The notes below the pieces were generated by a model. The model was not told where the DNA came from and did not search any database. It worked only from the letters and a program-made list of their open reading frames with translations. 64,000 nt of DNA. Origin: Draconibacterium mangrovi_A (GTDB lineage: Bacteria; Bacteroidota; Bacteroidia; Bacteroidales; Prolixibacteraceae). Below, in pieces: positions 51,349 to 59,500 of the stretch. The translations under genes and the position numbers were made by a program. The DNA lies in assembly GCF_037646455.1 (NCBI RefSeq), contig NZ_JBBIXN010000001.1, forward strand, positions 1,798,001 through 1,862,000. The letters run 5' to 3'. The number at the start of each line of letters is the position of its first letter. The first letter of the stretch is position 1.

Positions 51349-52272
51349 TTAAACCTGGAAGGAATCAACTTTCCGATAGGCCTCGATCAACTTCTTCTCG
51401 CCTTCTTCTCCCGGCATCGAATTTCCGTGTTCCATTCCCATTACACCGGTGAATCCTTTGTCGTGAATGTGTTTAAAGACGTTTAAATAATTAATCTCAC
51501 CTGTGGTCGGTTCCTTTCTTCCCGGGTTATCTCCAATCTGGAAGTAAGCAATTTCATCCCAAGTGCGGTCGATATTGGTGATCAGGTTCCCTTCGGTTTT
51601 CTGCATGTGGTAAATGTCGTACAGAATCTTACACGAAGGGCTGTTAACTGCTTTGCAAATCATGTATGTCTGTGTCGAAGTCTGCAAATAAAGGTCGGGA
51701 GAATCCGAAAGTGGTTCGAGAACCATTACCAAACCGTGTGGCTCCAGAATTTCAGCGCCCCGTCGCAGCGCTTCAATTACATTGGCATCTTGAATCCCGA
51801 TAGGTAGCCGGCGCTCAAAACCGCCGGGAACAACGGTCATCCATTTGGCATTTACACGCTTAGCTACGTCAACTGCGCGTTTGCATCCATCCAGGAAAAT
51901 ATCGATATATTCTTTTTTTCCGGCAGCAAGGGTATTGGCCATGTTTCCTCCTTTATCGATAACAAAAACACCCATGGTCATATTTAATTTCTCGAGTGTT
52001 TCGCCAATTTTTTCCTGTGTTTGAATATCGCGGCCCATCATTCCGTTATCTTCAAAAGCAGTAAATCCCTGGTCGGCCATAAATTTCATCTGGTCGATGA
52101 GGTCATTTCCGGCGCTGTTCCTGAACATTCCGAAATGGGGAGCATAATTGAGATTGAATTTGCCGGCATTTGCAGCTACTGATTCACTTACGGTAGCATT
52201 GGCAAATCCCGAGAGGCCTGTTACGGCTAATCCGCTGGCGGCAGCATTCACAATAAAATTTCGTCGCTTCAT
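51349..52272 (-). CDS. TAT-exported hydroxypyruvate isomerase-like TIM-barrel protein
   Basis: ATG 52272 gives 307 residues with a twin-arginine signal ('MKRRNFIVNAAASGLAVTG'); the frame stays open 32 codons further upstream but that part has no signal character. The mature protein matches the xylose-isomerase-like barrel of hydroxypyruvate isomerases: 'GFTAFEDNGMMGR', 'VLEPLSDSPDLYLQT' and 'CKILYDIYHMQKTEGNLI' (metal-binding E, D, H), 'YFQIGDNPGRKEPTTGEINY' and 'MGMEHGNSMPG'. Exported forms are common in Bacteroidota and Planctomycetes together with DUF1080 and Gfo/Idh/MocA proteins, perhaps in 3-keto-sugar breakdown. The substrate is not known. Confidence 0.88.
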   Translation of the reverse strand: MKRRNFIVNAAASGLAVTGLSGFANATVSESVAANAGKFNLNYAPHFGMFRNSAGNDLIDQMKFMADQGFTAFEDNGMMGRDIQTQEKIGETLEKLNMTMGVFVIDKGGNMANTLAAGKKEYIDIFLDGCKRAVDVAKRVNAKWMTVVPGGFERRLPIGIQDANVIEALRRGAEILEPHGLVMVLEPLSDSPDLYLQTSTQTYMICKAVNSPSCKILYDIYHMQKTEGNLITNIDRTWDEIAYFQIGDNPGRKEPTTGEINYLNVFKHIHDKGFTGVMGMEHGNSMPGEEGEKKLIEAYRKVDSFQV

Positions 52273-52408
52273 GGTTATCTGGTTTAAGTTATTAATGCGC
52301 TTAAATTTAGTTATTATTCCGCTTTTATTCCAATTATTATTCAATACTCTTTTTATGTAAAAAGGCATCGCTGAAAGTTGGTATGTAATTCTAAATAACG
52401 GTAAGCTA

Positions 52409-52439
52409 TTGACATTGATTGCTTTATGTTCTAACTTTG
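52409..52439 (+). promoter_or_regulatory. promoter of the 1307-residue membrane protein gene
   Basis: TTG (52409-52411) and TAACTTTG (52432-52439) are separated by 20 bases, a good -33/-7 pair. The predicted transcript start near 52446 excludes any start codon before 52482. Confidence 0.6.
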
Positions 52440-52481
52440 TTTATAGGAGCACCATTAAATCACATACAATCAGGACGCTTC

Positions 52482-55400
52482 ATGAACTTAAGACGAACAA
52501 AATCGAAATTTAATTTCAGTTGGATCATTGTTATTGCTTTGCTGATCCTGCTCTATTCTTCCTACTTTCTTTTGTTTATACCTAAGCAGGAAATGCGGGT
52601 GACCGAACGTGGATTCAGAATATTGGAGGAATATGCCGAAAACATTCATAAAAAGAAGGATTATTACGATACTCATTTAAAAAACTACTCTACGTTTTAT
52701 GTGTTGAACACAACGATCGATTCATTATCAGTTGCGTTTGAAAATAATGCCACAATAGATTCTCAGGCAATTGCGAACGTCATCGAAAACCTTGATACGG
52801 ATATTGAATTGCAGACGGATAAGGCATCCTTATCCTATGAACGTAGTAACAAAGGCAAATATGTTGCTTTCCCGACAAGTATCAAAAGTACCCTGGAAGA
52901 TAGCCTTCAGATAAAAGAAACTTTGAGTGATAAATTCCATTCGGCACTGGTGCCCATCAAGGTGCTTATGGAAGGTCTGAAGTTCGATGGTTTATTCGAG
53001 AACATTGCACTTCTTGATTCTTCCGAGGTTATTCATAATTCGAACGGAAGTGTGGTAAACGACATTTCAAACTTCGAGGCGTTAAGGATCGATACGGTTT
53101 CGAAAACTCAGGGAGGCGTTTTTACCGAGCTTCAAATACAGGGCATGAAAACCCATGTAATGATTTTGCCGATCATGTTTCTTGACCGCAAATTTTATCT
53201 GGCCGGTATGATTCAGGATCCGGATTACCGCCAAAAAACCCGAACCATCAACAACCAGTTTATTACCATTTTTGGAGGTATTCTGCTTTTGTTGTTGATA
53301 TGCATGCCCATACTGAAAATTGCATTTATAAACCGAAAAGAACGGTTGAATGTAAAAGATACATACAATACCACGGTTTCTATAATTGTTGGTACAAGTT
53401 TGCTGGTATTGCTGTTTATTGGCACCATGAAATATTACGTGGTTGATCGGAACGAGGCGAATACACGAATCAATAACATATCGCATATACTCAGCGCGAA
53501 TATCGAAAGGGAACTCCATCACGTATTTAACCTGGCTAAAACCGTGATTCGCGATAAAGATAAGTGTTACCATAAAATGCACTCTTATCTTTCTTCCAGT
53601 GATTATTATACTGTTGACAAAAGTATTTACCACGATTCCATTCCTTATAACGAGATTCTTTTTATGAGTGATGAAGGAAAGGCGGTAAAAGCGGTTACCC
53701 GAACTGCCTTTTCGAACCTTGTACAACTCGAACTCGGGAAGCGTAATTATTTTAAGAATGTGAAGGATGCCGGGAAAAGCTGGTCGTGTAATTCGCAGGA
53801 AGATCCGGAGTTTGAAGCTTTCTTTATTGAATCGATTAAGTCGTACAATACCGGCTCGAAGGAAACTGCAATTTCCTTCAGGCTGGCAGAACCAATTAAA
53901 ACATCCAAGGGCACTGCTCCTTACATGGCAATTACTACTCATTTACCATCCCTGTACGATCAGATCTTGCCAAAGGATGTAGCTTTTATGGTCATCAACG
54001 AAAAGGGAGACGTGATGTATCATTCGAATCAGAATAAGATTTTGCACGAGAATTTTTTGGTTGAATGCAACTACGCGCCACTTATTGCCGGTGGGATTAA
54101 TTACCGAACTATTGAGCAGGCGCGGATAACCTACAACGAACGTCAGTGGCTGGCTCAAATTGTACCGCTCGATGATTTGCCTCTATACCACATTACGCTC
54201 ATCGATTTACAATACCTCGATAATAAAAACACGAGGATGTACCTGTTTACCTTTTATTTTATTCTGATAACGTTTATTTGCGTTGTAATCGGAATGCAGA
54301 TCATGCAGCGTTTTGGCAGCGAAAAAACCTTTATGAAATCGAAGAACTGGTCATTCGACTGGCTGCTGTACAGGCGTGGAAAACGAGAAGGATATTTGTG
54401 GGTGCTGCTCATTCAAGTGGTTCTGGTTCTGCTGCAGGTTGTATTATCCATTCTTGTTTATAAACCCATAGGCGTATTAATCATTCAATTGATCTTGATT
54501 TCGTCGGGTGGAATATTTGCCTATCAGTTGTTAAATAAAAAGCAAGAGTTACCTGTAAAGAGGAAGTTAAAACCTGCAATGTGGATAAGCCTCGTAATTA
54601 TTGCCCTGCTAATGTTGCTGCTAACTGGCATGAGTTTAACTGGATTAATAGCGACAGGAATACTTTTGCTCCTGCTTTTACCCTTGACTTTGATTGTTTT
54701 TTTCGACAGAATAAAAGAAACTGACCTTTCTAAAATCTGGGTATTTAACATGCTTTCCGGGTTATCCACCCGTGTCATTTACACGGCTTATATGTTTACC
54801 TGGTTACTGAGTTTATCCGTAGTCCCGGTAGTTATTTACTATTACAGCATTAAACACCAGGAAAATGTGTTAAGCCGGAAAGCTGAAATGATTCACCTGG
54901 CAAAGTCGAATTTGGAGCACCTAAGAAATCACGATGAACATGAATCGAATGTTTGGGCACGTGCATCGAATGGAAGTAATATTGATGGTTACCGGATTGC
55001 TTTTGAAGATGAATTTCACAAGGGAAAAGAAAGTGAGCAAAAAGTCTATTTTGATGCTTCGAAACCGGGATTATGGAATGGTTTGCTCTATCGCGCCTAT
55101 GCGTATCTCACCAACATAAATTACGATATCCTTTACCGGGGATTCAAAAGTCCGCTGACAAAAGATGATTACATGATGGCTCTTTTACAATCCAGTAATA
55201 AGCGAAATGACTGGTCGTTTGATCAGGCTTTAGTCTACACTTCGCCCGGGTTGCATGGTACGGTTAAGGTGTGGCATGTCCCCAATGTGAAGCAATCCTT
55301 TAAAAAAATATTGTGGCGAGTCGTAATTCTTGTTATTCCTGTTATTCTTTGGCTGCTTACTATTTGGTTTGTTTTTTACTTTCTGTCGCAACTGGTGTTA

Positions 55401-56405
55401 GGTAGTGTTATCGATAAATGGAAATACCAGGGGCGCCCGATCTGGCGGAATGTGGTGGATAACAAAGAGATTAACCGGATATTGCTCGTAGTTTTCGATG
55501 GGCGGAAATACTATAAGAAACTCGATACAGACCTTGTAAAAAAGATCTCGGCTCAAGAGCTTCTAAAAACCGATGTAGCTGATTTGCTCGAACTTCCGAA
55601 AAAGAAAAAGAAGATTTGGATAACCGGTTTGGGCGAATACCTCTTGCAACACAAAAAAATGGAAACGCTGCTGCCTAAACTCAACGAATTGCTGGACGCA
55701 AGCGACCGCAAGATCATTATTGAAATGCCTTATGATCTGGATTATATTGAAGAGTATTTTGAAGAACTTGTTACTGATGGACGATACAAAGCCGAGGAAG
55801 AAATTGAGATCATTAATTATGAAAGCGAACTAAAACACCTGTTTCGCAGGTTTTACCGTTTCACCGGCTCAATTGATAAAGATTACATTAACGACATTTT
55901 GAAAGAGCTGCACAAGCACTCACGCAATCCTGAAGGTTCGGAAGAAGAATTGCTTGCCGATGCCCACCTTTTGAAGTTGCAATACAGTCACATCTGGAAC
56001 AATTTAAGCCACATGGAAAAGCTGATCCTGTTTGATTTAGCCGACGATGGAATGATGAACCTTAAAAACCGATTTCTCATTAATCGCTTAAAGTTGAAAG
56101 GATTGATCAACCTTGATCCTGCACCGGAAATTTTTACGTCAAGCTTTCAGTATTTTCTGAAATATTCGGTCAACCAGGAGGAAATAAACAGCCTGGAGCA
56201 AAGATTAAGTAAGGAGGGCAAATGGAAAAACACGCGCTACCTTATTTTGCTTTTGTTGATTCCTTTGGTGGCATTTATGTTTATTTCGCAGGGAACTTCC
56301 GTAGAACGCGTAGTAGGAATATTAACCGGTGTGATTGCATTGTTCTCCGGCGCCATTAAAATTATGGATACCAGTTGGTTCAATATGGCCTCTAAATCGT
56401 CCTGA
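52482..56405 (+). CDS. 1307-residue polytopic sensor-like protein with Cache-type ectodomain and ATPase-like winged-helix tail
   Basis: ATG 52482 is set by the promoter position. Membrane segments lie near 12-33, 262-283, 298-319, 586-608, 638-683, 699-742, 762-790, 945-970 and 1252-1295. Two outside regions result: 34-261 and 320-585. The second has a double-Cache look ('IERELHHVFNLAKTVIRDKD', 'YNEILFMSDEGKAVKAVTR', 'DVAFMVINEKGDVMYHS'). The segment 791-944 is a third soluble part. Residues 975-1250 inside the cell resemble the end of a P-loop ATPase: 'KKIWITGLGEYLLQ' then 'SDRKIIIEMPYD' (Walker-B and sensor-like), and a winged helix 'HIWNNLSHMEKLILFDLADD'. No Walker A motif is visible. It shows no kinase, cyclase or methyl-accepting output. 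I cannot assign a function. Confidence 0.8.
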   Translation: MNLRRTKSKFNFSWIIVIALLILLYSSYFLLFIPKQEMRVTERGFRILEEYAENIHKKKDYYDTHLKNYSTFYVLNTTIDSLSVAFENNATIDSQAIANVIENLDTDIELQTDKASLSYERSNKGKYVAFPTSIKSTLEDSLQIKETLSDKFHSALVPIKVLMEGLKFDGLFENIALLDSSEVIHNSNGSVVNDISNFEALRIDTVSKTQGGVFTELQIQGMKTHVMILPIMFLDRKFYLAGMIQDPDYRQKTRTINNQFITIFGGILLLLLICMPILKIAFINRKERLNVKDTYNTTVSIIVGTSLLVLLFIGTMKYYVVDRNEANTRINNISHILSANIERELHHVFNLAKTVIRDKDKCYHKMHSYLSSSDYYTVDKSIYHDSIPYNEILFMSDEGKAVKAVTRTAFSNLVQLELGKRNYFKNVKDAGKSWSCNSQEDPEFEAFFIESIKSYNTGSKETAISFRLAEPIKTSKGTAPYMAITTHLPSLYDQILPKDVAFMVINEKGDVMYHSNQNKILHENFLVECNYAPLIAGGINYRTIEQARITYNERQWLAQIVPLDDLPLYHITLIDLQYLDNKNTRMYLFTFYFILITFICVVIGMQIMQRFGSEKTFMKSKNWSFDWLLYRRGKREGYLWVLLIQVVLVLLQVVLSILVYKPIGVLIIQLILISSGGIFAYQLLNKKQELPVKRKLKPAMWISLVIIALLMLLLTGMSLTGLIATGILLLLLLPLTLIVFFDRIKETDLSKIWVFNMLSGLSTRVIYTAYMFTWLLSLSVVPVVIYYYSIKHQENVLSRKAEMIHLAKSNLEHLRNHDEHESNVWARASNGSNIDGYRIAFEDEFHKGKESEQKVYFDASKPGLWNGLLYRAYAYLTNINYDILYRGFKSPLTKDDYMMALLQSSNKRNDWSFDQALVYTSPGLHGTVKVWHVPNVKQSFKKILWRVVILVIPVILWLLTIWFVFYFLSQLVLGSVIDKWKYQGRPIWRNVVDNKEINRILLVVFDGRKYYKKLDTDLVKKISAQELLKTDVADLLELPKKKKKIWITGLGEYLLQHKKMETLLPKLNELLDASDRKIIIEMPYDLDYIEEYFEELVTDGRYKAEEEIEIINYESELKHLFRRFYRFTGSIDKDYINDILKELHKHSRNPEGSEEELLADAHLLKLQYSHIWNNLSHMEKLILFDLADDGMMNLKNRFLINRLKLKGLINLDPAPEIFTSSFQYFLKYSVNQEEINSLEQRLSKEGKWKNTRYLILLLLIPLVAFMFISQGTSVERVVGILTGVIALFSGAIKIMDTSWFNMASKSS

Positions 56406-56420
56406 TTTTCGCGAAACAGC

Positions 56421-58004
56421 TTAATCTTTCGTAAACTGGCTTCCCCACCAATCATTCCCCGGATTATAATCGGGCGAAAGAAAATTCAGGCGTTGCTTTT
56501 CGAGTTGTGGCCAACGTGTCTCGATCACGTATTTCATATGGTCTTCTTCCTTTTCTTTTGTCCATTCCGGATCACGCACAGGGTATCTGGCGCCCATTTC
56601 ATCGAGCATCGAAAAGAGTTTAGTACTCATTTCAGCCGTTTTATCAGTCAACTCAGCAGCCAAATCGTTTGTCTCGGAAACATCATTTTTGAGATTGTAC
56701 AATTCTTCGTGTCCATCTTCGTAATAATGGATAAGTTTCCAATCACCATCACGAATAATCGACGACGGTTCTCCTCCCTGGTTCCCATAATGCGGGTAGT
56801 GCCAAATCAGAGGTCGTTCGGCAATGGTTTTATCTTCCAGAAGCGGCTTCAAACTTACACCGTCAACATGTTCTGCTGGTTTTAACGGCGCTCCGATCAG
56901 ATCCAGAATTGTGGGGTAAAAATCGGTTCCGCTAACCGGTGTGCTGCATTTCTGCCCATTACCCATTCCCGGTACTTTTATAAAATAAGGCTCGCGTATT
57001 CCGCCTTCAAACTGATAACCTTTACCACCACGAAGCGGAAGGTTGGAAGTGGCAAAGGCATCGCCTGCTGAAACTCCTCCATTGTCCGAAGTAAAAATTA
57101 CGATGGTATTTTCGGACAGCCCGAGTTCATCCAGTGCATTCAGAACCACACCAACAGCATCGTCCATTGTTTCAACCAGACCGGCATAAACCGGATTGTC
57201 CTGTACCTGCCGTATAGGGAGAAAATGTCCCATTTTAAATCCCTTCTCCGGGATGCCTTGTTCCGCTGCTTTTTCGCGGTACTTGCCCCATTTTTCAGCA
57301 GTAGTTTGAATCGGTCCGTGAACCGCATAAAACGAAAGGTAAGCTAAAAATGCAGTGTCCTTGTTATTCCTGATAAAATCTACCGTTTCGCGGGCCAGTC
57401 GCATACTCAGGTTCTCACCATCGGGGCCACTTGCAAGGTTCGGATTGTCCCATGGAGCAAAATATCCTCCTTTCGGACTGCCCACATCCCATCCTCCTTT
57501 GTTGATGTCGAATCCATGATCTTCAGGCCACGAACCTTTCCCGCCAAGGTGCCATTTACCCGCAAAAAAAGTACGGTATCCCGCCTCTTTCATCGCTTCC
57601 GGCAATGTGATGTAATCCTTATTCAGGGCATGCTCATATTCCGGCGGGAGCAGTTGGTTCGACCGGCCAAGTTTTCTCCAGTTTTCACCCGTAGGTGCGC
57701 CTATCCAGTCGGTAATACCATGCCTGGCGGTAAATTTCCCCGAAAGAATACTTGCACGTGAAGGGCTGCATACCTGGCAAGCTGCATAGCCATCGGTAAA
57801 AATCATGCCTTCCGAAGCAATCCTGTCGATGTTAGGCGTTTCGTAATATTGGCTGCCCATAATGCTCATGTCGTGGTAACCAAAATCATCTGCCAGAATG
57901 AACAGAACATTAGGTCTGGCTGGCTCGGTTTTTTCACTGTTGCATGATGAGAATAGAACGACCAACAGCAATAAAAAAGTGATAATGTGAAATCTGATTT
58001 TCAT
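56421..58004 (-). CDS. sulfatase lipoprotein (arylsulfatase A-like, S1 family)
   Basis: A 527-residue lipoprotein (lipobox 'LLLVVLFSSC', C21). 'PNVLFILADDFGYHDMSIMG' carries the metal-binding DD pair, and C79-S-P-S-R in 'CQVCSPSRASILSGK' is the formylglycine motif, followed by 'FTARHGITDW'. 'NTIVIFTSDNGG' supplies further metal and sulfate ligands. It hydrolyses sulfate esters, probably of a glycan, at the cell envelope. The C-x-P-S-R cysteine must be converted to formylglycine, in anaerobes usually by the radical-SAM anSME, which is not in this window. It is followed upstream by a second sulfatase and a GH2 enzyme in the same direction. Confidence 0.93.
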   Translation of the reverse strand: MKIRFHIITFLLLLVVLFSSCNSEKTEPARPNVLFILADDFGYHDMSIMGSQYYETPNIDRIASEGMIFTDGYAACQVCSPSRASILSGKFTARHGITDWIGAPTGENWRKLGRSNQLLPPEYEHALNKDYITLPEAMKEAGYRTFFAGKWHLGGKGSWPEDHGFDINKGGWDVGSPKGGYFAPWDNPNLASGPDGENLSMRLARETVDFIRNNKDTAFLAYLSFYAVHGPIQTTAEKWGKYREKAAEQGIPEKGFKMGHFLPIRQVQDNPVYAGLVETMDDAVGVVLNALDELGLSENTIVIFTSDNGGVSAGDAFATSNLPLRGGKGYQFEGGIREPYFIKVPGMGNGQKCSTPVSGTDFYPTILDLIGAPLKPAEHVDGVSLKPLLEDKTIAERPLIWHYPHYGNQGGEPSSIIRDGDWKLIHYYEDGHEELYNLKNDVSETNDLAAELTDKTAEMSTKLFSMLDEMGARYPVRDPEWTKEKEEDHMKYVIETRWPQLEKQRLNFLSPDYNPGNDWWGSQFTKD

Positions 58005-58045
58005 GAGATAATAATAGTTGTTGTGGATATTTAATTGCCCGAATA

Positions 58046-59473
58046 TTAGAATGGGAACACTTCGGACTCTGTTCGCGATGAATTCATAAGTTGTTGCAAT
58101 TCTTTTACCCGTTCAGGATGCTCGTCGGCCACATTGTGCTCTTCACCTACATCGGTGCTTAAATCGTACAATTCTACGGTCATTTTTTCCGGATTATTTA
58201 CCTGGTAATTGACCAGTTTCCAATTTCCGCGGCGTATGGCTTTTCGGCCACCCATTTCGTGAAATTCCCAATACAGGTAGTCATGTTCAGGTTGATCTTT
58301 TCCAATCAGTGTAGGTAAAAATGAAATCCCGTCGATGTTGGCAGGTGGTTCAACATCGATCATTTCAGCAACGGTAGGGAAAACATCCCAAAAAGCCGAA
58401 ATGTGATCGCTGGTTGTTCCTTTTCCGATTTTTCCATTCCAAACAGCGATCATGGGTACGCGGATGCCGCCTTCATAAAGATCGCGCTTAAATCCTTTAA
58501 GTGGGCCGTTGCTGTCGAAATAATTCGGATCGGCGCCCCCCTCAAGATGCGGGCCGTTATCTGATGTGAAAACGATTAACGTATTGTCGTAGATACCTTC
58601 TTCCTTTAGTTTTGCAATAATTTCGCCCACCTGTGTATCGAGGTAATCAACCATTGCTGCAAAAGCTGCATGCGATTCCGGCTGTGTTCCGTAACGTCCT
58701 TTTCTGAAGTTCTTGTCGCCCGGTTCGGCCCCTTTGTATGTTTTCTCGGGTAGGAATTTGCCCCGGTATTTGGCAAGACTTTCTTCGGGAAGTAATAGTT
58801 CGGCATGAGGAATTGTAGTTGGATAGTACAAAAAGAAAGGCTTGTCTTTATTTTGTTCGATAAATTGCAGTGCTCGTGCATGAATCAGGTCTGGTGCATA
58901 GGTTCCGAATTTATCTCCGGTATTTTCTTCAAGTATTACTTTTTCGTGATTGTCCCACAAGTGCCCCGGATAGTAGTTGTGCGCCAGGCTCTGGCAATTG
59001 TAGCCATAAAATTGATCGAATCCTTTCTTGTTGGGATCGCCTTCGGTATCAATATAGCCGAGTCCCCATTTTCCAAAAGCTCCGGTTGCGTATCCGGCTT
59101 CCTGTAGCATGGTTGCCATGGTATATGCTTCTTTTGGAAGTGGCCATTGTCCTTCCGGTTCCCAGCCTTTGTTTCCCCGAATGGGAGTATGACCGGTATG
59201 TTGACCCGTCATTAATGAAGAGCGCGATGGTGCACAAACCGTAGTTCCTGCATAATGCTGTGTGAACAGCATTCCTTCCTTGGCCAGTTGGTCGATATGC
59301 GGAGTGCTGAAATGCGTTTGTCCGTAACAGCTCAAATCGCGATAACCGAGGTCGTCTGCCAAAATATATACAATATTGGGCTTTTGATTTTTAGCCGCGT
59401 CCTGTTTCGGCGATGTGGAACAGGAAGTTATAAGAATTGCTGCCAGGAAAAGGAGAAGATATGATTTTTTCAT
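58046..59473 (-). CDS. sulfatase lipoprotein (arylsulfatase-like, S1 family)
   Basis: A 475-residue lipoprotein (lipobox 'AAILITSC', C18). 'PNIVYILADDLGYRDLSCYG' has the metal-binding DD, and C80-A-P-S-R in 'GTTVCAPSRSSLMTGQHTGH' is the formylglycine site. 'NTLIVFTSDNGPHLEGGADP' supplies further active-site residues. It differs clearly from the neighbouring sulfatase and likely removes a different sulfate from the same substrate. It lies 41 bases ahead of that gene and 27 bases after the GH2 gene, so the three form one transcription unit. Confidence 0.93.
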   Translation of the reverse strand: MKKSYLLLFLAAILITSCSTSPKQDAAKNQKPNIVYILADDLGYRDLSCYGQTHFSTPHIDQLAKEGMLFTQHYAGTTVCAPSRSSLMTGQHTGHTPIRGNKGWEPEGQWPLPKEAYTMATMLQEAGYATGAFGKWGLGYIDTEGDPNKKGFDQFYGYNCQSLAHNYYPGHLWDNHEKVILEENTGDKFGTYAPDLIHARALQFIEQNKDKPFFLYYPTTIPHAELLLPEESLAKYRGKFLPEKTYKGAEPGDKNFRKGRYGTQPESHAAFAAMVDYLDTQVGEIIAKLKEEGIYDNTLIVFTSDNGPHLEGGADPNYFDSNGPLKGFKRDLYEGGIRVPMIAVWNGKIGKGTTSDHISAFWDVFPTVAEMIDVEPPANIDGISFLPTLIGKDQPEHDYLYWEFHEMGGRKAIRRGNWKLVNYQVNNPEKMTVELYDLSTDVGEEHNVADEHPERVKELQQLMNSSRTESEVFPF

Positions 59474-59500
59474 TCTTAAAAAATTTAAAAACTAGTACAA

